Source of the DNA: Aspidapion aeneum
Lineage: Eukaryota > Arthropoda > Insecta > Coleoptera > Brentidae
NCBI GenBank assembly: GCA_963576565.1
Contig: OY755038.1
Location: forward strand, 203,147,013 to 203,211,012
DNA: 64,000 bases
Direction of reading: 5' to 3'
The notes beneath the pieces are model-generated. The model saw only the letters and a program-made list of their open reading frames with translations, ran no database searches and was not told the origin of the DNA. Positions 46,101 to 56,100 of the stretch are shown here, in pieces (the stretch's first letter is position 1; each line of letters begins with the position of its first letter). Position numbers and translations under genes: made by a program.

Positions 46101-47320
46101 ACTGCGTTATATAAATAACGTTCTTGAATAACAATTATTTCTTTGGAGGGCATCAGCACCTGGTTTCCTAAAATATTAGTTCGTACAAAAATTAAAAGAT
46201 ATAAAGAATAAAAAGGGTTTTCGTGATTTTTTAAAAAGCTTCTAGCAATGGCCTTTTCTCCATAGGTAAAAAATATAGACAATAAAATATTTATATTGTG
46301 CGGTCTAATAAGCCCGAAAGGCAACTCTGTGTGTCGCGTGAGCGTGCTATACGCAGATTGAACGTGATGATTTCTGTAAATACCTGTGGTTAGAAAGAGA
46401 GGTTACATAAATCCATGAAACAAACGATGCGATTCACATGCATACAGAGGTGCTGTTCGCGTAATCAAACCAGCTTGTTTGCACTTTTGGAATTTTCATT
46501 TGTTGCGTAATAATTATGGATATGATTTCAGGTAAGCTCGTGGAAAAAACATAGAGCCTTATTTCGTGGAATTTATAAAACAAAACGCAAATTATGTCGT
46601 GGGAGATTATTGTATTACTACTAAAAAGCATCAAAAGCTGTCCCTAGCTCCTAGTCCCCTTGCGCCACTGGATTGTTACCTATAATCTGGAATGCCCAGC
46701 TTGAAATGATTCGTGATTAAAAACTCGACAACAAACTGCCGATGCTGTCCCGAAGGACATGCAAACACACAAAGAGGAGCCGAAGAAAGCTGGTTTTCTG
46801 CAAACGACTTGCAAGCAGCGCGCGCGCAACCTGAAAACATGAAAACAGGACGAATCCGTGTTTGCGCGCGGAGTGTGAGCAACGCATATGCGACGCGTTC
46901 GCAAAGCAGTTTGGTGTATACGCACTGTAAGAGACCGTATTTTTGCAAGGTTGTTTTATGTGCTTTAAATTTCTATGTAGAGTCGGGGTATTTTTAAATT
47001 GCCGCCCTGGAAAATAAAAAATATTCCTATTTGAAATTCGGAAAAGTAGTTTAACCCAAAACAAAAAAATGTTGAAGCTTACCTGTGTCTGTATACATAC
47101 ATATTTAAAAATTTATGATTTTTGAGTTCTTTAAATGATTATTTTTGACATAAAAAAAATACAACGGCAATTTAAAAAGTCCCCGACTGTACATATTTAT
47201 TTCAAAAATTATCTTCTAGGCAAAACAGTAAGTAGGAAAAAAATAGTCGAAATCCAAGATGGCGTCTATTTAACAATGTGCCTAAGGGCAAAGGGGCTTT
47301 ATTAGGGACTTACTGCAATA
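46101..47320. other. Spacer with a GC-rich patch
   Basis: 46700-46930 is GC/CpG-rich (GCAGCGCGCGCGCAACC) and open in several frames at once, which reflects composition rather than coding. No gene recognised. Confidence 0.35.
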
Positions 47321-47325
47321 TAAAG

Positions 47326-47562
47326 CCAGGCAGTAATTGTGCCGGGCACTATTCTGACAGTTTCGCATTATAAAAACAACTATATTCTTTCAAAATTAGG
47401 ACTTTGTGTATTATAAGAACCCGAACCGAACCGAACCCCCATTATTAATGGAAAATAAACGACTGGACTTATTAATTCGACTTTGGTATGTCAATTTTGA
47501 AAGACCAACTGCCAGTTCAATGAAAAACTGTCAGAATAGTGCCCGGAACTATAATTGCCTGG
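47326..47562. mobile_element. CCAGGCA-family MITE, 237 bp
   Basis: Left CCAGGCAGTAATTGTGCCGG and right, reversed, CCAGGCAATTATAGTTCCGG. Interior contains TATGTCAATTTTGAAAGA and a CCGAACCGAACC run. The most complete of the three copies. Confidence 0.85.
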
Positions 47563-47723
47563 TTAATTAGGCCTCTATTAGTTATGGATTGCGCTATGCT
47601 TTGGTCCTGTTTTTGAATCTTATCTAGAATATCTCAAAATTCCAAAAAGTATTTGGTTTCCATTAACTGGATCCTTAAAGTAGAGCCCTCGAGCTACCAG
47701 AATCACCAGTAAAACTTTATATA

Positions 47724-48292
47724 CAGGGTGTTCCAAGTAAAGTGTCCCCCATTGGTAACTTTTTTATTATTAAAGATAATAAAAAGCTTCAATTGACAAA
47801 CTAGTAGAGTTTTTGAGGCTCTTTAAGACACTTAAATCCAAAAAAAATAGCTTTTTGGAGTTTTCGAGTTTTTTCAAAAAAGTGAATACCCTGCATTTTA
47901 TAATTTTTTCTAATAGGTCTTTTGATTATAAACAAAAATTGTCTTTCGATTTTTTTCCTATAGTTAAAAATAACGAAGATACTTTAAATTCAAAATTACG
48001 TAATAAAATTTAGATTTGGAATATCTCTGTTATTCCTAAATTTAGGAGATAAATTAAAATGACAGTTTTTGTTTAGAATTAAAAAACGTATCAGACCTAT
48101 TAGAAAAAATTATAAAAAATGTTTAAATATTTTTTGAAAAAACTTAAACATCCGAAAACACAATGTTCGATTTTTTTTTGATTTAGGCATCTTAAAAAAC
48201 GTCAAAAATTCTAGTAGTTTGCCAACTAAACTTTTTTTTAATCTTTAATACTAACAGTTAGCAATGGTGGACACTTAACTTGGAACATACTG
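47724..48292. mobile_element. mariner-type MITE, 569 bp
   Basis: Starts CAGGGTGTTCCAAGTAAAGT and ends ACTTGGAACATACTG, flanked by TA. Much of the element is self-complementary (TTGAAAAAACT / AGTTTTTTCAA, GTAGTTTGCCAA). Related to 35717-36006. Confidence 0.85.
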
Positions 48293-48319
48293 TATAGGTA
48301 TGTGTATGTTTTCTATTTC

Positions 48320-48440
48320 TCTTTAAATTTCTTGCCACTCTTCCCTGTCGTAGACCTGTAAAACCTCCATAATTTTTGCGGGCATATATGACCATAATTG
48401 CCGATAGAGGCAGTTCTCCTCTTGCCAGCCTCTCGACCAT
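48320..48440 (-). pseudogene. Possible LINE C-terminal scrap
   Basis: A minus-strand frame reads IMEVLQVYDREEWQEI then a stop. The DREEW ending is common at the C terminus of RTE-like reverse transcriptases. Very short, so tentative. Confidence 0.3.
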
Positions 48441-48855
48441 TTTTGTTATAAATAAATACTTTTTAATAAATAATTTCCTTGATTTTTATTGTTTCTATCT
48501 TTATCTCGAGTAATAAATGCACGCACTTAGAGAAAGTAGTTTTTGATGGAAGCAATAAAGTGAAAAATGTCAATTGCATAGATAAAATTAACAAGCTCAT
48601 CGTCCTGCATTGACCATGTGTGGCGCTTGGATCGGATCGGGCTAATGCATTGTATCTGCTATTTTGGTCTTCGATAGCTTTTACTTTTTTTTTCGAACAA
48701 AATGCGGAAACATTCGCAGAGGTCAATGTTTTTAACAGATAATAGTTGATCCATTTAGGTTGTTAAATTAGAATCTTCTTTTGCATTCATGTTTTTATGC
48801 TTATAATTTCTTGGCAGGCGCGGATCTACGCAAGTGGGGGTGGGGGAGGATAAAC
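48441..48855. other. Spacer
   Basis: Nothing recognised. Confidence 0.4.
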
Positions 48856-49020
48856 CGAGGGGTGGCTCGATCGTCAATTTTTGTAAACCAAGAGGAAATG
48901 TCTACGATAATAGCCGTTATATTGCCCAGAATTTGCCCAAATTTTCAAGTACTTCTAGGTATTTCCTGTATTTCCCCTAGCCTGTCTGTACACCAAAAGG
49001 AAATACCGAGCCATCCGTCG
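48856..49020. mobile_element. hAT-type MITE, second copy, 165 bp
   Basis: Begins CGAGGGGTGGCTCGATCG and ends CGAGCCATCCGTCG, flanked by 8-bp duplications GGATAAAC (48848-48855) and GGATAAAT (49021-49028). Inside the right end is TACACCAAAAGGAAATACC. Same family as 22525-22749, inverted and internally shorter. Confidence 0.9.
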
Positions 49021-49064
49021 GGATAAATAAGCTCTTGGAGAATTGGTCGCCATCGATTCGAGGA

Positions 49065-50222
49065 GGCCGATTCGCAGCCGGGCCAACTCGCTGCCGACCT
49101 GATTCGCCGCCGGCGCCGGGCTGCGTATTTACGTTTCCGTGCTGATTTCACGGCAGCGCTGTTTTGAAATAGACACGGAAATGTTGCAACATATTTGGTT
49201 AGAAATGCGTGTTGATTTTAAGGTGCCGAAGCTCGAACAAGGCACGGATTTGTATTGAATTACGCAGCGCAGGGGTTTACTTATTAGTGCACATTTGAAA
49301 CTTAAATTGGATTCACGTTGTTTATTAGTTTGATTTTGAGGTTATATGTTTGTTAATATGAAAATTATGGAGCAGTTTAAAAGTATTTTTACTAATGTTA
49401 CTCAAGATTTTGAAATTCTTTGAAGTTTGAAGAACACTCTTCCATTAACTATACCTGCAAAGTTCAGTATTCATTGTCTTACACCGGCAACTACGACGAC
49501 AGATCTTGTTCTGTTATTAATAAATTTTAATGATTTAAATGATTTTCACTTGATTTCTAACCACATGAAAATAGAAAGTTTCAAAAACCTAACCTAACGA
49601 AAGCTAATCGATTAAATCTAACCGAACCGAACCAAAGCAAACTGAATCAATAATAAAAAAAAAACTTTCCTGAGTTCCTAAACCGAACCAAACCTAACGT
49701 AACCAAACTAAACTACAACACTATTCACACCCTCTAGGATCCCGGAAAAGAAGTCAGAAAAGTTTTTTTTTAATTGTTGGTTCAGTTTGCTTTGGTTCGG
49801 TTCGGTTTGGTTCAATTCGGTTCGGTTCGGAATCACATCCTCTAGGATCCCGGGTAGGAAGTCAGGAAAGTTTTTTTTGAAAAAAATTATTGGTTCAGTT
49901 TGCTTTGGTTCCGTTTGGTTAGATTTGATTGATTAGCTTTCGTTATGTTAGCGTTTTTACCTGACAATTGAATACGCTTTTGTAATAGTTTAATGAGCGA
50001 TGTTCTCTTACAGATCCGTGCTCATTTCGAGATCAAAACTCTTAAAATCAACACGAATTTGAACCCAAATATATTGTTCACATTTCCGTGTCTATTTCAA
50101 AGCCGCGCCGACGTCAAATGAGCACGGAAACGTAAATACGCCGCCGGGCTACCTCGCAACCGACCCACCTAGTCGCCAGGCCAACTTGCCGCCGAGACAA
50201 CTCGGCGCCGCGCCCCGCTGTT
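49065..50222. repeat. GC-rich 16-bp minisatellite interrupted by a transposon
   Basis: Units such as GCAGCCGGGCCAACTC, GCTGCCGACCTGATTC, GCAACCGACCCACCTA, GTCGCCAGGCCAACTT and GCCGCCGAGACAACTC follow each other with 16-bp spacing. They lie at 49065-49122 and resume at 50142-50222 after the Mutator-like insertion. Confidence 0.75.
49123..50141. mobile_element. Mutator-like (MULE) non-autonomous element, 1019 bp
   Basis: The left end GCGTATTTACGTTTCCGTGC and the complementary right end stay similar for about 100 bp (second landmark TTTGAAATAGACACGGAAAT, third CGTGTTGATTTTAAG). It is flanked by perfect 9-bp duplications CGCCGGGCT (49114-49122 and 50142-50150). Long terminal repeats with a 9-bp duplication are diagnostic of Mutator-like elements. 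The interior has GGTTCGGTTCGG-type runs in both orientations and no coding frame. Confidence 0.9.
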
Positions 50223-50264
50223 GTTTTTGTTTGCAATTTTGTTTAATAAACGGTTTATTTTTGC

Positions 50265-50305
50265 TTTTAGGTCCTTGCATTATTTGCAATTTGGTATTTG
50301 AGAAT
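50265..50305 (+). repeat. Direct repeat, first copy
   Basis: CCTTGCATTATTTGCAATTT and following GGTATTTGAGAA recur at about 50667-50710, about 400 bp downstream, on either side of the tRNA-like sequence. Confidence 0.85.
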
Positions 50306-50544
50306 TATATTGGCAATCGCCCATTGCGATCAGAAATTTTAACACACGAAAAGGTGATCTCATGTTTTCAGACGTTGATAGTTTACGTCTAACTTTTGAG
50401 TTTTCATACCTTTGACAGTGGGAAGGAAGAATTATAGAAATCCATTTGATGACTTGGTCGAGTTCATACCCTGAGAGTCTCTCGTTCTTGTATTGAGACA
50501 CCGCAGACCTGCATAGATGAAAGTTTTTCGAAAATTTATGTATG

Positions 50545-50617
50545 GCTTTGGTAGTTTAATGTTTAGAATGTTTGCGTACATAGCAAGAGATCCCGGGTTC
50601 GAGTCCCGGCCGAAGCA
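50545..50617 (+). pseudogene. tRNA-like sequence, anticodon position ACA
   Basis: A 73-nt cloverleaf can be drawn: acceptor GCTTTGG with CCGAAGC (one G-T pair), anticodon stem TTTGC with GCAAG (one G-T pair), loop GTACATA, T arm CCGGG-TTCGAGT-CCCGG, discriminator A, then a T6 run. The D loop lacks the GG pair and the D stem is mostly weak pairs. Anticodon ACA (Cys codon UGU) is not used in normal eukaryotic tRNA sets, so this is a pseudogene or the head of a tRNA-derived SINE. Confidence 0.6.
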
Positions 50618-50666
50618 GAAAAACTTTTTTCTTATTTTTCTTTCTTTAATTTCACTTGTTGTTAAA

Positions 50667-50710
50667 GTTTTAGCTCCTTGCATTATTTGCAATTTGGTAT
50701 TTGAGAAACT
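50667..50710 (+). repeat. Direct repeat, second copy
   Basis: Matches 50265-50305 over about 36 bp with one change. The pair may be target duplications or tandem units around a retroposed tRNA-like unit. Confidence 0.85.
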
Positions 50711-51019
50711 ATTTCTTTATAAATGTCCTCCTTTTCTTTTTTTCCTCAATGTGAGGGGAAAAAGGATCAAAGTTTCATTTTGAGTGGAAAAAGAATACAA
50801 TTTTTATACTTTCAAATACCAGTAACTAGTTACCATAAATCGTTGAAACTTTGGCATCAGCTGTACTTTGTGAAAGAAGTGTGAAAGGTCAATAGTAATG
50901 ATATTTGTCAAATTACCGGCTTCACCGCAATTTTTTTTTTGATTTCTCAAAAGTAAGGCTTACAGGAATTGTATCCTTTTTCCAATCACCCATTCAATTG
51001 TAGTTTAGGGTAATAATAA

Positions 51020-51395
51020 TAATAAAAGTCAAAATAACGAATCCCAAATGGCGTAGTATTTAGTATTTAAGTTTGCGGTGTTTAAGTTTGCGAATTATGA
51101 TTTTTAAATTAAACTTAAAAAAAAAATGAAATGTATGTATTAAATTGGGAAATTTGTGATGTCTAAGATTACTGATTACAACTTTTGAATTAAACTTGCA
51201 AAAAGTCAAAATGCCGATCCAATTCCTTTTATTAATAGATATGTATTAAATTTGGTATTGTAGTGTTAAAGATCGCTGATATTTTTTTAAAATTAAACCC
51301 TAGGAAAATTAAATTGACGGATTCAAAATGGTGGATTATTTTATTTGTAAATTGATATGTATTAAAATTAAAATTAATACAGCGGCCTTAGTAGG
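51020..51395. repeat. Degenerate AT-rich tandem repeat
   Basis: About three loosely related units of 110-165 bp with recurring phrases AAATTAAACTT, ATGTATTAAATT, AAGATTACTGAT / AAGATCGCTGAT and AAAATGCCGATCC / CGGATTCAAAATGG. It lies upstream of the repeat-protein gene at 51899. Confidence 0.55.
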
Positions 51396-51485
51396 GTATA
51401 AATAGGGGAGATCGCTTATCTATCCCATGTATTTCTTATGGCACTTCCGGTCGTTAGTTTCGGGTGCTGCCTCCGATGATTTGAA

Positions 51486-51508
51486 CCAATGAGAAGGTTT
51501 GTATAAAA
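51486..51508 (+). promoter_or_regulatory. CCAAT and TATA motifs upstream of the 137-residue gene
   Basis: CCAAT at 51486-51490 and TATAAAA at 51502-51508 precede a (GA)n stretch, consistent with a pol II core promoter reading toward 51899. Function not proven. Confidence 0.4.
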
Positions 51509-51534
51509 GTAGGTGGAGCTTAGATGATGGTGAG

Positions 51535-51661
51535 TGAGAGAGAGAGAGAGATAGAGAGCGAGTGAGAAAGAGAGAGAGTGAGAAAGAGAGAGAGAGTGAG
51601 GAAGAGAGAAAGAGAGCGCGCGCGAGCGAGAGAGCGCGAGAGAGAGAGAGAGAGAGAGAGA
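51535..51661. repeat. (GA)n-rich microsatellite
   Basis: GAGA-rich purine run with occasional TGAG and GCGC interruptions. Opposite-strand open frames of S and L repeats are artefacts. Confidence 0.95.
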
Positions 51662-51898
51662 CAAGTTGAGCTGTGGGACTGTTCCCAAACTAGCGTGTGG
51701 TGTAAAATTCTGACCCCAGCAGACTCGACGCCCCGGCTACCAGATGGCGGGTGCGGGCGTCCAGCACGCTGGTGGGGGATCCTGGATGTAGGAGCCTGCT
51801 TGAGGGATGTATTTTCTAGATTAAATTTGTAATTTTTAGGTAAATTAGTTAAGATAGAGCACTCAAGCGAGTAGTATCAACAATAAGAAGAAAGTAAG

Positions 51899-52312
51899 AT
51901 GATTCTCGAGAACAAAGATTGTGTTAAGAAAATTTGGGATGAAATTTCGGAATCACCTGTAATTAGCGAGCAATTTATAGGATGGTTTTGTGAACAAATT
52001 AATTGGGAAATCGTGTGTCGAAAACATAGATTATCGGAAATATTCATGGCAACGTTTCTCAATAGAATGCACTGGCCTAATGTCTCAAGATATCAGAAAA
52101 ACTTATCCGAAGATTTCATGCATATGTTTAAAAGTGAACTCTATTGGCCTTTCTTATGTCGTTATCAAAAAATGTCTGAAAAATTTGTGCGAGAACATGA
52201 ATGGCTTATTGATTGGGAATATCTTTTAAAGTATCAGACACATCTACGGAAAGAATTTCTTGAAGAAATGCGTGAGAAACATCTTCAACCTGAAGAAGGA
52301 AGAATTTATTAA
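51899..52312 (+). CDS. Small protein of four Trp-centred ~24-residue repeats
   Basis: Intact 137-residue ORF. It consists of repeats in which (L/M)SExF starts each unit and a tryptophan follows 12-13 residues later (W36, W59, W83, W106), then a basic R/K-Y-Q-K link such as SRYQKN or CRYQK. Repeats of this look (LSE-x-F ... W ... YQ) are common in uncharacterised proteins of large DNA viruses; that link comes from general knowledge of such proteins, not a search. No signal peptide or membrane segment. Upstream there are CCAAT and TATA motifs; AATAAA (52381-52386) follows 69 nt after the stop. It converges with the polymerase gene of the Polinton, whose left end is not resolved, so it may be inside, or a neighbour of, that element. 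Confidence 0.7.
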   Translation: MILENKDCVKKIWDEISESPVISEQFIGWFCEQINWEIVCRKHRLSEIFMATFLNRMHWPNVSRYQKNLSEDFMHMFKSELYWPFLCRYQKMSEKFVREHEWLIDWEYLLKYQTHLRKEFLEEMREKHLQPEEGRIY

Positions 52313-52380
52313 ATTAAGAAATCCTCCCATCTCTTATGATAGAATAATTTTAATTTTAAGATATCTTAATAATTTAAAAA

Positions 52381-52386
52381 AATAAA
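52381..52386 (+). promoter_or_regulatory. Poly(A) signal for the repeat-protein gene
   Basis: Canonical AATAAA about 69 nt past the stop codon at 52312. Confidence 0.5.
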
Positions 52387-52767
52387 TTAAATATTTTAAA
52401 GAATAATTTTGGTTTTTTTTTATGTTGTTTGCTCGCTGTTTCTATACCTTTTTTAGGTACCTTTCAAATCAACCCAACATTTTTAAGAAGAAAATTTTAT
52501 AAAACATAATGAAAATTTTTTAAGAGTATTATTAATAGCAAATGTGCAATAAAACTTCCTTTTTAAAAATATTTGGTAAAATAAAATACTGTTTCTTGAG
52601 AAAAACAACATGTTTCTTAAGAAAAATAGATTTTTTAAATTAGGTAAGTACCTACTTATATCTAAGATCAATAAAACAAAAAGTACGGGTTGTTACTTAG
52701 GTCTACAATATTAAGAATAAAGGAGCTAAAATATTAAATAATTTAATTTGTTTTATTGATGTGTAAT
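52387..52767. other. AT-rich spacer
   Basis: Nothing recognised. The left boundary of the Polinton may lie here or further left. Confidence 0.35.
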
Positions 52768-52780
52768 AGGTAGGTAAAAT

Positions 52781-52886
52781 TTATGCAATCTCAATTGAAT
52801 CACCGAGGAAAAAATGTCAAAGGCGCCGACTGCTTTGTCGGTGTCTTTGACATTCTTGCCGCGGTGATTCAACTGAGATTGCATAA
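52781..52886. repeat. Long hairpin with 50-bp arms and 6-nt loop
   Basis: Arms 52781-52830 and 52837-52886 (outer part TTATGCAATCTCA) match at 44 of 50 positions. The loop is TGCTTT. Weaker complementarity extends outward to about 52768 and 52899. It sits between the convergent ends of the repeat-protein gene and the polymerase gene. It could be a small foldback MITE, a structured transcript end, or part of the Polinton terminal repeat. Confidence 0.85.
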
Positions 52887-53133
52887 ACTATACCTTGAGA
52901 AATAAAATACAAATTTAAGCAAAATATAAGTTGTTTATTTATTATTTTAAAACAAGTAAAAATATAAACATTTTACAACAAAAAAAAAAACTCCTGAGGA
53001 ACATCAAAATATTATTAAAACCTTTTAAACTTATATTATTAAACCCTTAAAATTATGTCTTTAACAGGAAGAACACAGTTACATACTTATAAAATACGTA
53101 AAAAATAGCAAATGCAGGCAAACTAGGAAAAAT

Positions 53134-56100
53134 TTAAGTTTCCATTATTGAATAATGTCCCCAAGGCAACGTATCAATCATATTTGGCAATATAAAACGT
53201 TTATCATCTGAAGAATTCAGAGCAATTTTGTTAATTGATAAAGAATAATTAACACACGATTTGCTTTGGATGGTATTAAATTTAACATGTTTGGCTCTGT
53301 TCTCAAACAGACACTTAGAAAAATCGTCAAAGGTCACATTTCGAGTTGAAGACTTTCCCACCCCTTTAATTTTTGATAATGATTCTTTACCATTCACCAA
53401 GTATGAATATACCTTTGCTCTTAAGGAAATAAATTCTGTTAAAATTTTTCCCTTCAGTTCATCCTTCATTTTTCCTGGAACTTTTTTATTAACATGATGT
53501 ATTCCAAAATTGTTATTTATTGGGTAATCACTAGTATCAAAGTAACTATTTGCATCTCTTTTAATTATATCATAAATTGTAAGAGAATTATCCTTTTTTG
53601 ATGTAAATTCTAGTACATATGCATCAGTGTCCATGTAATTTATTTTTACATCAAAATAAGGAGTAATGTTATTTTGAATATACCCATAGTAAAAATCATA
53701 TAAAACAGTTTTACTTAGATCTAAAATTGAAAAACCTACATAGATTGGTTTATTAAAAATAATTTCAGTTTTATGTAATTCAACAGAAACTAGATTTTCA
53801 TTGAATACAACAAGATTTTTAAATTCAGGTCTTGAAATAAGTTTACGAGCAGAATTCCAAGAGTTGGCCAAGACAATTTTTCTTTTTTTTCTATCTCGTT
53901 CAATTGTTTTCCCAAAATTTGCATTTATTATCATCTTAAAAAAATCTTTTTCAAAATCATTTTTTGCTTTCATTCGCATATCAGTGTTGAAATCAATAAA
54001 GGATTTTAACCAGGCTTTTTGACTAAACTGTAAAATTCTGTGAATTTTTTTAAGGACCAATCCTTCTTTGATACATTGATAAAGATTTTCAAAATGAATC
54101 ACATATTTAACTTTATTATTTAAAGTGCAAAGCAGTTTTGGATATTTACCCGACGGTGGTGTCCCTTTTAAAGGACAGAATGGTAAAAATTTATGTTTAT
54201 CATGGAGATAGTCAGGATATTCCAAATCAACCTCTAAAATTATCCCCGTGTTACTGTCTTCACCGTAGAGAGTCAAGAGCTTATTAGAGAGGGGTTTTTT
54301 CTGAAATAAATAAAAAATATTATCAATTTTCTGTTGATTTACCCAAACAAAATCTTTATAGGGTAGAGCCTTTGCTTGACAAAATCCATAAAGATTATTA
54401 AGGTCCCAATAGGCTAAATACACCTCAGGCTTAGAATTATCATAGGTACACGGAAAAAAACGGTTGTTACATTTGCTATATCGGGTGCATGATTGTGTTA
54501 TTCCTCCTCTAATACCTTTTTCCAAAAACAAAATTTGATCTATGTCTGTTAAAAGTTCTAATCGGATTTTTGAAAAAAGTAATGCTGCAGACCAAGATAA
54601 ACCTGGGAGAGTATAAAATGCAGCAGCATCTAATCCATAATACTTAAGCGTCATCTCGCGGAAAGATTGAAATGCCAACGCAAGAAAAATGACGTCACTT
54701 TTCAGGTAAATATCGCTGTATTCACCTAAAGTTTTAACATTGAAAACATCCCAGACTTTAATAGCATGAATATAGTCATCATCTGAAATAAATTCTTCTT
54801 TTAAGGTGTTAAAAAAACATAATTTTGGTGGAAGCATGGTAATATTTAGTTTTTCCCAGCTATCCACAAATTCGTAAGGAAAAACACCTTTCCTTACAAT
54901 CAATTTTAGTTCTTCTTCATTTGAAAAGTGTTCCTTTAAAGAGGAAAAATTTTTTAAATCAAGATTTTTTATAAGAGTCTCTAGGGATGTGGCCAAAAAT
55001 CGAAATGAATCCAAAAATACTAGTTTCAGATCTCCTAAGTATAGAGAAAATGAAATATAGTCTTCATGATTAAGAGGTAAAATATTGACAGAACCTAGCT
55101 TTGAAAGCTCAGCGATAAATAATTTTGAGTCGTATTTAAGATTATGGAAAAACACAGGAATCTTGTTGTCTGTCTGAATTTGAATATTACACTCTTTACA
55201 CAAAAAATTTATAAATTTACCTGTATAGTGGTCATGATGTAAAACTTTTGGATTTTTTTCAGAGAAACATTCATTACAAATCGGACATAATGTAATTTCA
55301 GAAAAGTTAAAGGCAGAATTTTCACATATTTTGTTATCCAATAATTTTTGTTTTAATATAATTGAAATCTGAGCGCTTTCCTTTTTTAGTTGTTCTATAA
55401 ACCACTTTGCAGGGTTTTCTCCTCTATACAAGTTAAATTTATTTAATTTTTCATCAAAAGAACACACTATTTTATATGCCACACTGTAGGCCTCATGTTT
55501 TTCGTAAATATTTTGAAAAGAATTTGTGGGATCAGGTATACACGTACTTATTTTCTTAGTAAAACATTCGAAGTCACAATAGATGACGAACGGCTTCATA
55601 ATAAGAGCCTTAAACGAATTAAATTTAAGAACAGCGTTGGTAATTTCAGGTACAATTATTTTTTGTGGGGAAAAAAGAGAACAATTTTCAATATGGCTCT
55701 TAAATTTTTCCTCCGAAGAAAAGTGATTTAGACATGAATCACATACATGTATTTTGTTTTTGCTTTTAGTCACTTGTGTAACAACAATTTTGGCCAAATC
55801 AGTAATTAAGCAGTAATGTCCACAAGTTCGATTCTTATTTAGGTACAACAAATTTATATGGTGCTTTTTTTTAGATTTAGTGTGATAAAGAGGCCCACTA
55901 AGAGTTTTATTTTTTGTGTCTATACCAAAGACATTAATTGAAATAGTATTGTTTAGTTGTTCAAATTTCGAAATATTTGAAAGTTTTATTGGCATTTCAA
56001 TACCTTTTAAGTTAAATATTTGATAAGGATCTTGAGGATATGACTCCGGTTTAACTTTATTTTTTGAAACAGGATAAAAAAACGCAAGTAAGCAGTATAA

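Noticed and set aside
46676..47064. Several overlapping open frames on both strands
   Set aside because: A GC-rich patch that lacks stops in many frames; no family motif or consistent frame.
51416..51832. Open frames rich in Ser/Leu or Arg/Glu
   Set aside because: Artefacts of the (GA)n purine run.
51530..51839. Possible 5' leader intron (GTGAGT donor, TTTTTAG acceptor) of the 137-residue gene
   Set aside because: The donor would sit almost at the expected transcript start for the TATA motif at 51502, so there would be little or no first exon.
53261..55731. Plus-strand open frames within the polymerase gene
   Set aside because: Shadows of the long minus-strand coding frame; no family motifs.
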